From positions 310,001 through 374,000 of the forward strand of contig JAWKQO010000001.1 in assembly GCA_041390105.1 (NCBI GenBank): a stretch of DNA of 64,000 nt. The letters run 5' to 3'. This stretch comes from Gemmatimonadota bacterium (GTDB lineage: Bacteria > Gemmatimonadota > Gemmatimonadetes > Longimicrobiales > Gaopeijiaceae). A program made the position numbers and the translations under genes. Under the pieces are notes generated by a model, which saw nothing but the letters and a program-made list of their open reading frames with translations, was not told the DNA's origin and did not search any database. Shown here piece after piece: positions 55,177 to 63,779 of the stretch (position 1 is its first letter; the number at the start of each line of letters is the position of its first letter).

Positions 55177-56834
55177 CATCTCACACCCGCACGATCGCAG
55201 CGCCTCGGGGAGCACAATTGCGCTGCCGCGGATGGACCCAGGAAGCCGCGCTGCGGATGCTGATGAACAACCTCGACCCGGAGGTGGCCGAGCGTCCCGA
55301 GGAACTGGTCGTCTACGGCGGGCGCGGACGGGCTGCACGGAACTGGGAAGCCTTCGATGCCATCGTGCGCACGCTGGAGACCCTCGCGAATGACGAGACC
55401 TTGCTGATCCAATCGGGCAAGCCCGTGGCTGTGTTCCGCACCCATCCGTACGCGCCCCGGGTTCTCTTGGCGAACTCGAATCTGGTGGGACGCTGGGCCA
55501 CCTGGGCGCACTTCGACGAGCTCGAGCGCAAGGGCCTGATGATGTACGGGCAGATGACGGCGGGGTCGTGGATCTACATCGGGACCCAGGGCATCCTGCA
55601 AGGCACCTACGAGACCTTCGGAGCGATGGCTGCGCGTCACTTCGGCGGCTCGCTGCAGGGGCGCTGGATTCTGACGGGCGGCATGGGTGGCATGGGGGGG
55701 GCGCAACCACTGGCGGCCACCATGAATGGCGGAGCCATCCTGGTGGTGGAGGTCGACGGGTCACGGATCGAACGACGCGTCCGCACCGGGTACTGTGATC
55801 GAGCCTCGGACGATCTCGAGGAGGCACTGCACTGGGTACAGGACGCCACTGCGCGCGGGGAGGCGCTGTCCGTTGGACTCGTGGGGAATTGTGCGGACGT
55901 CCTGCCCGAGCTCGCTCGCAGGAACGTGGTTCCGGACATCGTCACGGATCAGACGTCCGCGCATGATCCCCTGGGAGGATACGTGCCCAACGGCATGAGC
56001 TTGGCGGCGGCCCTGGAGCTCCGCGAGCGGGACCCCGAGGCGTACATCGCCCGGGCCCGGGTCGCCATGCGCTCGCACTGCGAGGCCATCGTCGAGTTGC
56101 AGCGGCAGGGCGCGATCGCGGTGGACTACGGCAACAACCTACGCGGCGAAGCCCTCGGCGCGGGCTTTTCGGACGCCTTTGCCTATCCGGGGTTCGTGCC
56201 GGCCTATATCCGACCGCTGTTCTGCGAAGGAAAGGGACCCTTCCGGTGGGTCGCGCTGTCCGGGAACCCGGCGGACATCGCCCGAACGGATGAGCTGGCA
56301 CTGGAGCTGTTTCCGGAAGACGAGCACTTGACGCGCTGGATCTCGCTGGCGCGCGAGAAGGTGCAGTTCCAGGGGTTGCCGGCGCGCATCTGCTGGTTGG
56401 GGCAGGGAGCCCGGGCTCGTTTTGGGGTAGCGCTCAACGAGCTGGTAGCGAACGGGGAGGTGGAGGCTCCCATCGTGATCGGACGCGACCATCTGGACAC
56501 GGGCTCGGTCGCCTCACCGTACCGCGAGACCGAAGGCATGAAAGACGGAACCGACGCGGTGGCGGACTGGCCCATTCTCAATGCCCTCCTCAACACCGCC
56601 TCGGGTGCCAGTTGGGTATCCGTTCATCACGGCGGTGGCGTGGGAATCGGCAACTCGCTGCATGCGGGGCAGGTGTTGGTCGCGGACGGTACTCCGGAGA
56701 TGGCCCGCCGGATCGAACGGGTGCTCACCAACGACCCGGGGATCGGCGTTGCCCGACATGTGGACGCCGGCTACGACGAGGCACTTCGTACCGCCGAGAC
56801 GTGCGACATCCGGATTCCGATGAGGGAGCGCTGA
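55173..56834 (+). CDS. hutU: Urocanate hydratase
   Basis: 553 residues. It contains the NAD+-binding GGMGGMGGAQPLA segment (about 169-181), MYGQMTAGSWIYIGTQGILQGTYETF and VGNCADVLPELARR, all typical of urocanase. It hydrates urocanate to imidazolonepropionate with a tightly bound NAD+ electrophile. The ATG overlaps the hutH stop. It ends 29 bp before the convergent hutF. Confidence 0.98.
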   Translation: MTSHTRTIAAPRGAQLRCRGWTQEAALRMLMNNLDPEVAERPEELVVYGGRGRAARNWEAFDAIVRTLETLANDETLLIQSGKPVAVFRTHPYAPRVLLANSNLVGRWATWAHFDELERKGLMMYGQMTAGSWIYIGTQGILQGTYETFGAMAARHFGGSLQGRWILTGGMGGMGGAQPLAATMNGGAILVVEVDGSRIERRVRTGYCDRASDDLEEALHWVQDATARGEALSVGLVGNCADVLPELARRNVVPDIVTDQTSAHDPLGGYVPNGMSLAAALELRERDPEAYIARARVAMRSHCEAIVELQRQGAIAVDYGNNLRGEALGAGFSDAFAYPGFVPAYIRPLFCEGKGPFRWVALSGNPADIARTDELALELFPEDEHLTRWISLAREKVQFQGLPARICWLGQGARARFGVALNELVANGEVEAPIVIGRDHLDTGSVASPYRETEGMKDGTDAVADWPILNALLNTASGASWVSVHHGGGVGIGNSLHAGQVLVADGTPEMARRIERVLTNDPGIGVARHVDAGYDEALRTAETCDIRIPMRER

Positions 56835-56863
56835 CGGTCGTGTCGGGGGGCCAGGCCGGCGCG

Positions 56864-58234
56864 TCAGTCCAGGCGGCGTAGCGCTTCGCGGAGGGCGGGC
56901 AACAGTGAGGCCCGCGCCGTGTGCGCGCGGTCGCGGACCACCCAGCGGCCTCCGACCATCACGTGCAAGGGCGCGCTGTCCGAGCCGGAGAAAACCAGCG
57001 TGTCGAGCAGCGCATCTTCATCCCGCCCCCAGCGCCGTGGCTGGTCCCGGTCGAAGACCAGGAGGTCGGCCCGACTCCCCGGCTCCAGGCGTCCTACATT
57101 GTCGGCCACCGCCGACCAGGCGCCGGAGAGCACCCCTTCGAACAGCGCGCGTCCCGTGGATCTGGCCGTACCTGCCGTGATGACATTGCGCTTCTGCTGA
57201 ACGAGTCGTTGCTCGTACTCCAGCCAACGCAACTCCTCGAAGGGGTTGACGGACACCTGACTGTCCGAGCCGACGCCCCAGCGGCCACCACCGCGCTCGT
57301 AGTTCGCGAAAGGAAACACGCCGTCTCCGAGGTTGGCCTCGGTCGTGGGGCAGAGCGCCACCACGGCGCCCGAGCGGATCACCCCGTGCAACTCGTCCTC
57401 GTCGACGTGCGTGCAGTGCACCAGACACCAGCGTTCGTCCACGTCGGCGGCGTCCAGCAACCAGCGCACCGGCCGTGCCCCCAGGCGTGCCTGGCACTCC
57501 TCGACCTCGCGGAGCTGCTCGGCGACGTGGATGTGGATCGTGTGCGGACGGGCCAGGAGCGTCCGGTCCTCGACCAGGTCACGGATGGTTTCGCTCCGCA
57601 CGGCGCGCAGGCTGTGCAGGGCCAGTCCCAGCCGATGCCCGAAATCCGAGGCCTCCAGGCGCTCCAGCACCGTGAGCGCATCGTACAAGGACAGTCGCAG
57701 CCGCGCCTGTTCGGGGGCCAGGTCGACACCGAAGCCGCCGGCTTCGTACACCACGGGCAGCAGCGTCAGCCGGATGCCCGTTGCGTCCGCTGCGCGCCCC
57801 AGGCGCAGCGCCATCTCGGCGCGGTCCTCGTACGCGCGGCCAGCGGGACCGTGATGGAGGTAATGGAACTCGACCACCGAGGTATAGCCCGCCTCCAACA
57901 TCTCCAGGTAGAGGGCGGTGGCGATGGCCTCGACAGCGTCGGGGTCCAGCCGGTTCAGGAAGTCGTACAGTAGCGTGCGCCACGTCCAGAAGCTGTCGCC
58001 GTCGGGGTGGCCCCGTTCGGCGCGGCCGGCCAGGGCCCATTGGAACGCGTGCGAGTGCAGGTTGGGAATACCGGGAACGACCGGGCCGCCGGCCCGTTCG
58101 TGGTCATCCCCGGCAGCATCGGGCTGCACGGCCACCAAGGTGCCGGTATCGTCGAACGTGAACAGCACGTCGCGGCGCCACCCCGACGGGAGGAGCGCGG
58201 ACTCGGAGAAGAGCGTATGCACGGGGGCCAACAC
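56864..58234 (-). CDS. hutF: Formimidoylglutamate deiminase
   Basis: A 456-residue amidohydrolase. Metal and catalytic landmarks are HSHAFQWAL (about 60-68), TSVVEFHYLHH, HIHVAEQLREVEE, LVHCTHVDEDE and the VGSDSQVSVN segment near the end of the barrel. It deiminates N-formimidoyl-L-glutamate to N-formyl-L-glutamate, the two-step branch that then needs HutG (formylglutamate deformylase). No hutG is in the window. The ATG at 58234 lies 38 bp from the divergent hutI. Confidence 0.93.
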   Translation of the reverse strand: MLAPVHTLFSESALLPSGWRRDVLFTFDDTGTLVAVQPDAAGDDHERAGGPVVPGIPNLHSHAFQWALAGRAERGHPDGDSFWTWRTLLYDFLNRLDPDAVEAIATALYLEMLEAGYTSVVEFHYLHHGPAGRAYEDRAEMALRLGRAADATGIRLTLLPVVYEAGGFGVDLAPEQARLRLSLYDALTVLERLEASDFGHRLGLALHSLRAVRSETIRDLVEDRTLLARPHTIHIHVAEQLREVEECQARLGARPVRWLLDAADVDERWCLVHCTHVDEDELHGVIRSGAVVALCPTTEANLGDGVFPFANYERGGGRWGVGSDSQVSVNPFEELRWLEYEQRLVQQKRNVITAGTARSTGRALFEGVLSGAWSAVADNVGRLEPGSRADLLVFDRDQPRRWGRDEDALLDTLVFSGSDSAPLHVMVGGRWVVRDRAHTARASLLPALREALRRLD

Positions 58235-58255
58235 TAGATTGGCTCGGAGGCCAAC
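58224..58255. promoter_or_regulatory. Compact hutF-hutI control region with GGCCAAC half-sites
   Basis: GGCCAAC at 58226-58232 and again at 58248-58254, with an opposed TTGGC at 58239-58243. TAGATT at 58235-58240 could be a -10 for hutI. The two gene starts are only 38 bp apart, so any regulator here must act on both. Confidence 0.45.
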
Positions 58256-58272
58256 GTCAATCGGGAGGGCTC

Positions 58273-59484
58273 TTGGACGGCAGGACCCGGATCTGGACGG
58301 ATGTCCACCTGTGTCGTCTCGTCGGCGGTGACGACGGGTGGGGACGGGTGCAGCGCGGGGCGATCGCGGTTCGGGGAGGGCGCATCCTCTGGAGCGGCCC
58401 CCAGGCGGAGTTACCCTCGCTCCCCGGAGCCGAGCGGGTGGACGGGGGAGGTCTGTGCCTCACGCCGGGGCTGATCGATTGTCACACCCACCTGGTGTTC
58501 GGCGGCGATCGCGCCGATGAGTTCGAGCGGAGGCTGGCGGGGGAGAGCTACGCCGAGATCGCGGCGAGTGGGGGTGGGATCCGAGCCTCGGTGCGCGCGA
58601 CGCGCGCTGCCTCCGAGGCCGAGCTGCGGCGGTCGGCCCGTGAGCGTCTGCGGGACCTCACGGCGGAAGGTGTCACCACGGTCGAGATCAAGTCGGGGTA
58701 TGGTCTCGACACGGACACCGAGGTGAAGCAGCTGCAGGTAGCGCGGTCTCTCGCGTTGGACATCCCCGTTTCCGTGCGTACCACCTTTCTCGGCCTGCAC
58801 GCGCTCCCTTCAGGACAGGGGAGGGGGGAGTACCTCGACGATGTGATCCGAGAGACGCTGCCGCGTGTGGTGGCCGAAGGCCTCGCGGACCAGGCGGATG
58901 CGTTCTGCGAGGGCATCGCTTTCTCCGTGGAGGAGTGCGAACGCTTCCTGCGCGCGGCGTCCGGCCACGGTCTGGGCCTACGACTCCATGCCGACCAACT
59001 GAGCGATGGAGGGGGCGCCGCCTTGGCGGCCCGACTTGGTGCGGACTCTGCAGATCATCTTGAATACACGTCCTCGGAGGGGGTCGAGGCGCTGGCGAGG
59101 ACGGGCACGGTGGCGGTGCTGCTCCCCGGTGCCTTCCAGACCTTGGGTGAGGTACAGAAGCCCCCGGTTGCCGCCCTGCGTGGGGGCGCCGTTCCCCTGG
59201 CCGTGGCCACCGACCTCAATCCCGGGACGTCGCCGCTGCGGTCGTTGCGTACGGCCGCGCACCTTGCCTGCACGCTGTTCGGGCTCACACCGCTCGAGGC
59301 ATTTCGCGGCGTGACGCTCAACGCGGCCCGAGCGTTGGGACTGACGGATCGAGGGACCCTCGATTCCGGGGCGCGGGCCGACTTCGCGCTGTGGACGGTC
59401 GACCACCCTCGCGATCTGGTCTATTGGCTGGGCGGCTCCCGCTGCGCCGGTCGCGTCGTCGAAGGCGAGATCGTGGAGGGATGA
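58273..59484 (+). CDS. hutI: Imidazolonepropionase
   Basis: A 403-residue amidohydrolase, TTG start at 58273. It carries the metal site LIDCHTHLVFGGDRADEFE, KSGYGLD, a LRLHADQLSDGGGAALAARLGADSADHLEYTS segment and ATDLNPGTSPL near the end. It opens imidazolonepropionate to N-formimidoyl-L-glutamate. It is divergent from hutF and completes the hutH-U-I-F route except hutG. It converges on the PPK2 gene (stop 59540). Confidence 0.96.
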   Translation: MDGRTRIWTDVHLCRLVGGDDGWGRVQRGAIAVRGGRILWSGPQAELPSLPGAERVDGGGLCLTPGLIDCHTHLVFGGDRADEFERRLAGESYAEIAASGGGIRASVRATRAASEAELRRSARERLRDLTAEGVTTVEIKSGYGLDTDTEVKQLQVARSLALDIPVSVRTTFLGLHALPSGQGRGEYLDDVIRETLPRVVAEGLADQADAFCEGIAFSVEECERFLRAASGHGLGLRLHADQLSDGGGAALAARLGADSADHLEYTSSEGVEALARTGTVAVLLPGAFQTLGEVQKPPVAALRGGAVPLAVATDLNPGTSPLRSLRTAAHLACTLFGLTPLEAFRGVTLNAARALGLTDRGTLDSGARADFALWTVDHPRDLVYWLGGSRCAGRVVEGEIVEG

Positions 59485-59539
59485 GCGCGGGGGCGTGAGT
59501 CCGATCGCGTGGGTGGCGCCCTGCTGGCGCGAGCCCCGA

Positions 59540-60436
59540 TCAGCGTTCGAGTGTGCGGCGCAACTCCGCGAAGCGCTGGGCGTCGGCCTCCGACACCTGC
59601 GGATACTGGAGATCGAGCCCCCGGAGTGCGTCGATGATGATGCGAGTGACCTCCCAGCGCATGAAGGGCTTGTCGTCTGCCGGGATGGCGAACCAGGGCG
59701 CCCAAGGTCGCGAGGTGGCGGCGAGGGCGTCCTGGTAGGCCTCCATGTACTCGTCCCAGTGACGACGCTCCTCCAGGTCGCCTTCGGCGAACTTCCAGTT
59801 CTTCTCGGGTTCCTTGAGCCGGCTGAGGAAGCGTTTCCTCTGCTCGTCCTTCGACACGTTCAACCAGAACTTGAGGATGAGCGTGCCATTGCGCGCCAGA
59901 TGGAGCTCGTGATCGCGTATCGACTGGAAGCGCTGCTGCCAGAGCTCCCCGAGCGGTGGGTGCGGCGGGAGATTCTGTGCTCCCAGGTAGTTGGGGTGCA
60001 CGCGCACCACGAGAACCTCCTCGTAGTAGCTCCGATTGAAGATGCCGATGCGGCCCCGCTCGGGCAGGCACTTGGCGGTGCGCCAGAGGAAGTCGTGATC
60101 CAGCTCTTCCTTGGACGGCTGCTTGAAGGAGAAGACCTGACAACCGGCGGGATCCACGCCACTCATGACGTGGCGGATGGTGGAGTCCTTCCCGGCGGCG
60201 TCGAGCGCCTGGAAGACGAGCAAGACGGCGTGATGGTCATGGGCGTAGAGGATGCGCTGCAACTTGCTCAGCTCCTCGACCATCTCCGCCTGTGCACGCT
60301 CGAGCGCCCGCTCCCCCGGAGCCTCGGGAGGCGGGCGCGTCGGACAATCCGCAACACGAAAGGATCCACGGTAGGGGACCCGGTAGTCGCTGTCGGCATG
60401 GACCACCGGGGCGAGATGCTCGTCAGGAGCCTCCAC
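59540..60436 (-). CDS. PPK2-family polyphosphate:nucleotide phosphotransferase
   Basis: 298 residues from GTG 60436, which has GGGGAGGG four nt upstream. Walker A ALDAAGKDS is at 77-85, followed by TIRHVMSGVDP, then SFKQPS-x-x-ELDHDFLWR, GRIGIFNRSYYEEVLVVRVHP (Walker B) and a lid rich in Arg/Lys. These are hallmarks of the PPK2 subfamily that uses polyphosphate to phosphorylate nucleotides (AMP, ADP or NDP). The GTG lies 14 bp inside the upstream repeat-rich gene, so the two are translationally coupled. A GTG at 60406 is an alternative start. Confidence 0.92.
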   Translation of the reverse strand: MEAPDEHLAPVVHADSDYRVPYRGSFRVADCPTRPPPEAPGERALERAQAEMVEELSKLQRILYAHDHHAVLLVFQALDAAGKDSTIRHVMSGVDPAGCQVFSFKQPSKEELDHDFLWRTAKCLPERGRIGIFNRSYYEEVLVVRVHPNYLGAQNLPPHPPLGELWQQRFQSIRDHELHLARNGTLILKFWLNVSKDEQRKRFLSRLKEPEKNWKFAEGDLEERRHWDEYMEAYQDALAATSRPWAPWFAIPADDKPFMRWEVTRIIIDALRGLDLQYPQVSEADAQRFAELRRTLER

Positions 60437-62141
60437 CGCGCCCTCCCCTCGAAGGCTTGCGGGCCGTCCCGCGCGAGGGGGCGCTTCGCGTGGGCGCGCG
60501 CTGGGCAGAAGGACGGGCGCTGGGCGTCGACGAGCGGGACGGCGCCGCCCGCGGCTGGCTGGCCCGCGGCTGGCTGGCCCGTGGCTGATTGGCGCGTGGC
60601 TGGCTGGCACGCGGCTGATTGGCGCGTGGCTGGCTGGCACGCGGTTGGCTGGCGCGTGGCTGGCTGGCGCGTGGCTGGCTGGTACGCGGTTGGCTGGCCC
60701 GCGGCGAACTGGGCCGGGGTTGGCTTGCCCGTGGCTGGCTGGAGCGCGGCGCCGGCGTACTGGCTCGGGGCGCCGGCCGAGCGCTCCTCGGCGCATCGCT
60801 GCGGCTCTGCGAACGAACCCTATTCTGCGGCTCGCCTGCGCTGGGTCGCGAGCGCTGAGAGGGCTGCGACCGATCCAGGGATGGCCGCTGCTGCGACCGG
60901 GGTGCGGCTCGGTTGCGGGCGCTGGATGGAGGCGCTGCGGCCGGGGGGGTACGTTGCGGAGTCGAGGCGCGGGGTGCGCGCACCTGGCCGCGTGCATCCC
61001 CCTGCCGCAGACGGGGGCCATCGGCACGGGACGCGCGTGGGGCCGCGCCTGCCTCCCCACGGCCCCGCAACCGATCCGTGGGCCGACCGGAATCGGCCGC
61101 GGGCGTGCGAACGCGCGAGCCGGGAGCCGGCGTCGAACGAACCACGTTCGGTGACGTGCGGGCGCGACGCGGCTCGACGCGCGGCGACGAGTCGCGTAGA
61201 CGGGCGTCGGAGCGCGGAGAGCGAACCGCGCCGCGGGCGTCGGAAGCACGTGGCTGTACACGCGTCGTCACGCGGCCTTGCGGGCGCTGTGCCGAGCGTC
61301 CAACCCGCGCATCGAGCGGGGACTCCTTGTACCGGGTTCCCAGGAGGCTCGTGCGGCGTGGGAAGTAGGTATAGCGCGTCCCGCTTGCATAGCGCGTACC
61401 GCCTACGTAGACCGTGCGGGGGCGTAGGTAGAGGCGCGATGGGTAGAGGATGGCGGTGCGGGGAGCGCCCCAGTAGGAGCCATAGCGACAGCAGGTCCTG
61501 CCCCAGTAGCCGCCACCCCACCAGCTGCTGCCCCAGTAGCTACCGAAACCGATCGAGAAGCTGAAGCCCGGGGACCAGGCCAGGCTCCAGTAGGGGTCGT
61601 AGCCATACGACCGGAAGCCGTAGGGCCGCCACGCGACCGAATAGCACCAGTCGCGATCGTACCAGGGGACCTGCCAGCAGGAGGAGAAGCCGCGAATGAA
61701 CCAGGGATAGCGGCGCGAGAAGTTCAACCACGAGCCCAGGTATCCGCCGTAGTAGCTGGTCGTGTGGCGATAGGCACCGCCGTAGTAGCCGTTGTCGTCG
61801 TACCCGTCGTCGTAGTAGCCGTCGTCGTAATAGCCGTCGTCGTAGTACTGGTCGTCGTCGTAGTACTGGTCGTCGTCGTACCCATCGTCGTAGTAGCCGC
61901 GGTCCTGGTATCCATCCCCGTAGTAGCTGTCGCCGTACACGCTCCCGACGCCATCGCCGGGTTGGAACAACGACCCGGTCTGTACGCTGCGATGGGCGAG
62001 TCCGAAGCCCACTCCGGACCAAAGCGATCCGATCCCGGCGGAGAAGGAGACATCGGTGGTGGAGTAGGACTGGGCTCCGAGGCCGAGCGGAGCGAGCGCG
62101 AGGGCGGCCAGGGCGGCAACGGCCTTGGACTTCGTGGGCAC
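60423..62141 (-). CDS. Secreted Tyr/Asp-rich and Arg/Ser/Pro/Gln-rich low-complexity protein
   Basis: 572 residues, GTG start at 62141 with a perfect AGGAGG (62149-62154). Signal peptide 1-24 (ending LGAQ). Residues 69-123 are a Tyr-Asp-Gly low-complexity stretch (repeats of YYDDGYYDDG and DDDQYY type). Residues 125-230 are aromatic-rich (Trp, Tyr, Phe, Gly). From about 270 to the end is an Arg/Ser/Pro/Gln-rich tail with repeated SQPRA and ANQPRA units. No enzyme fold is seen. The acidic head and basic tail could bind polyanions or form a matrix; this is speculation. It is coupled to the PPK2 gene. Confidence 0.7.
   Translation of the reverse strand: MPTKSKAVAALAALALAPLGLGAQSYSTTDVSFSAGIGSLWSGVGFGLAHRSVQTGSLFQPGDGVGSVYGDSYYGDGYQDRGYYDDGYDDDQYYDDDQYYDDGYYDDGYYDDGYDDNGYYGGAYRHTTSYYGGYLGSWLNFSRRYPWFIRGFSSCWQVPWYDRDWCYSVAWRPYGFRSYGYDPYWSLAWSPGFSFSIGFGSYWGSSWWGGGYWGRTCCRYGSYWGAPRTAILYPSRLYLRPRTVYVGGTRYASGTRYTYFPRRTSLLGTRYKESPLDARVGRSAQRPQGRVTTRVQPRASDARGAVRSPRSDARLRDSSPRVEPRRARTSPNVVRSTPAPGSRVRTPAADSGRPTDRLRGRGEAGAAPRASRADGPRLRQGDARGQVRAPRASTPQRTPPAAAPPSSARNRAAPRSQQRPSLDRSQPSQRSRPSAGEPQNRVRSQSRSDAPRSARPAPRASTPAPRSSQPRASQPRPSSPRASQPRTSQPRASQPRASQPRASQPRANQPRASQPRANQPRASQPRASQPRAAPSRSSTPSARPSAQRAPTRSAPSRGTARKPSRGGRGGGS
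60551..60755 (-). repeat. 15-bp tandem coding repeats (SQPRA units)
   Basis: About a dozen imperfect copies of a 15-bp unit, GGCTGGCTGGCGCGT on the plus strand, encoding S-Q-P-R-A or N-Q-P-R-A on the minus strand. They are in frame within the 60423-62141 gene. Copy number is expected to vary by slippage. Confidence 0.9.
61785..61915 (-). repeat. Tyr-Asp low-complexity coding repeat
   Basis: Repeats of TCGTCGTAGTA-type plus-strand units encode the Y-Y-D-D-(G/Q) stretch of the 60423-62141 gene. Confidence 0.8.
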
Positions 62142-62547
62142 GGGACGACCTCCTGAAAAGCTCGGGTTCGGCCAATGTAAGGGCAGGGCACATGCCATGC
62201 GACCAGGGCGCTGAATCCCCGGAAAACCGGCGTTTTCCTCACGGCCCGCCCTCGCCGCTGTCCGGGAGGGGAGACACCCCCGGTCACCCGGAGCGGACAC
62301 CGGCGCCGGGGGGGCGTTCGGATCACGATCGCGTGCCCCTTGCCCCAGGACAGCGGTTGCGGTTTCTTTAGGAAGCGTCCGAGCCCAGGGACGGTTGTTT
62401 CGGTGCACCCCATATTTGCACTTCCTCGGGTGCTCAGGCTGGCCGGGCGGACGCGCAGCCGGAGGCTCCCGCGCACGGTCGCACCACACGGACCATCCGC
62501 GGTTTCGTCTTCCCCAATGAATCGAGGTTCGAGTCGCGTCACGGCGC
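62142..62547. other. 406-bp intergenic region between the repeat-rich gene and rho
   Basis: No convincing gene. On the minus strand TACATT (62174-62179) with an 18-bp-spaced weak -35 GTCGCA (62198-62203) may drive the secreted-protein gene. A perfect 7-bp inverted repeat, GGAAAAC-CGGC-GTTTTCC, is at 62221-62238. GTGCA...TGCAC brackets an A/T-rich segment near 62405-62423. The plus-strand part probably forms the rho leader. Confidence 0.55.
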
Positions 62548-63738
62548 ATGCTGCGTTCGGACGCAGAGCTTTCATGGATCAGCCCCCATGCGAACGTGAG
62601 TAGTGAGAAACCGCTCGGGATCCTAGAGGTCCTCGGCAGCGGGTCGGGTTTCATTCGCCGCGCCGAAGCCGGGTACATCCCAGGAAAAGAAGACATCTAT
62701 GTCGGTGGCCGACTGATTCAGAAGTTCGGCCTGCGCACGGGCGACGAGCTGTGGGGCGCGGTGGGCAAGCGCCCCAAGAACGGCAAGAGCCCGCCCTTGA
62801 CCCACCTCGCGCTCGTCAACGGACGGCCGCCCGAGGAAGCGAAGGGGCGCCCGGACTTCAACCGCCTCAGCGCCGTCCACCCGGACGAACAGTTGCGACT
62901 CGAGTGTGGGATGAAGCGTTTGGGCAAAGCCGATCCCACCAACCGCATCATCGATTTGTTCTGCCCGCTGGGCAAAGGCCAGCGGGCCATGATCGTCGCC
63001 CCGGCGAAAGCCGGGAAGACGATGGTCCTCCAGGCGATCGCCGAAGGCATCACCAAGAACCACCCGGAATGCCGGCTGGTCATCCTCCTGGTCGACGAGC
63101 GACCGGAAGAGGTGACCGAGATGGAAATGTGTGGCTTTGGAGAAGTGGTCGCCTCGTCCTTCGACCAGCCCGCCGAGCGGCATGCGGCCGTGGCCGAGAT
63201 GATCTTCGAGCGCGCCCGCCGGCAGGTCGAGATGGGGGAGGATGTGGTGATCATCCTCGACTCCATCACGCGGTTGGCGCGTGCCTACAACACCCTGCAC
63301 GACGGAAGCGGGCGCACGCTGTCGGGTGGCTTGGATGCTGGTTCGCTGGAGAAGCCCAAGCGCCTGTTGGGAAGCGCCCGCAAGATCGATCCGCGACAGG
63401 GTGGCGGGTCCCTCACCATCGTTGCCACCGCCTTGATCGATACGGGGTCCCGTATGGATCAGGTGATCTTCGAGGAGTTCAAGGGCACCGGGAACAGTGA
63501 GCTCGTCTTGAGCAGAGAGCTCGCGGACCGACGGATCTTCCCGGCGATCGACTTGCAGGCCTCCGCGACTCGGAAGGAGGAGCTCCTTCTCGATGAGGCT
63601 GCCCTGGCGCTTTCGCACGCGTTCCGCCGCCAGTTCGGCGGGGCGAACGCCTCGGACGCGATGAGCGAGTTGTTGGGGGCGATGCGCCGGACCGAGACCA
63701 ACCGGGACCTCCTGGCACTGGCGCGGGCAGGAGCCTGA
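62548..63738 (+). CDS. rho: Transcription termination factor Rho
   Basis: 396 residues from ATG 62548; GTG 62596 is an alternative start. The cold-shock-like RNA-binding domain GILEVLGSGSGFIRRAEAGYIPGKEDIYV is followed by the hexameric ATPase: MIVAPAKAGKT Walker A, ILLVDERPEEVTEM, VVIILDSITRLARAYN and LSGGLDAGSLEKPKRLLGSARKI (Q/R loop region). The N-terminal helical Rho_N domain is short or absent compared with the about 419-residue E. coli protein. It terminates transcripts on C-rich, untranslated RNA. A long upstream region may carry autoregulation. Confidence 0.97.
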   Translation: MLRSDAELSWISPHANVSSEKPLGILEVLGSGSGFIRRAEAGYIPGKEDIYVGGRLIQKFGLRTGDELWGAVGKRPKNGKSPPLTHLALVNGRPPEEAKGRPDFNRLSAVHPDEQLRLECGMKRLGKADPTNRIIDLFCPLGKGQRAMIVAPAKAGKTMVLQAIAEGITKNHPECRLVILLVDERPEEVTEMEMCGFGEVVASSFDQPAERHAAVAEMIFERARRQVEMGEDVVIILDSITRLARAYNTLHDGSGRTLSGGLDAGSLEKPKRLLGSARKIDPRQGGGSLTIVATALIDTGSRMDQVIFEEFKGTGNSELVLSRELADRRIFPAIDLQASATRKEELLLDEAALALSHAFRRQFGGANASDAMSELLGAMRRTETNRDLLALARAGA

Positions 63739-63779
63739 CGACCCTCAGCCGGGGGCGAACGGCGCTGTCGCTGGCACCT

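Noticed and set aside
60551..60755. A repeat array resembling a CRISPR at first glance.
   Set aside because: Units are 15 bp, contiguous without spacers, in frame, and encode SQPRA repeats.
59495..61564. A 689-codon plus-strand frame antisense to the PPK2 and repeat-rich genes.
   Set aside because: It translates the repeat array into W/G-rich repeats without any independent support such as a ribosome site.
62340..62603. An 87-codon frame upstream of rho.
   Set aside because: No recognisable protein pattern or ribosome site, Arg/Pro-rich; I treat it as leader sequence.
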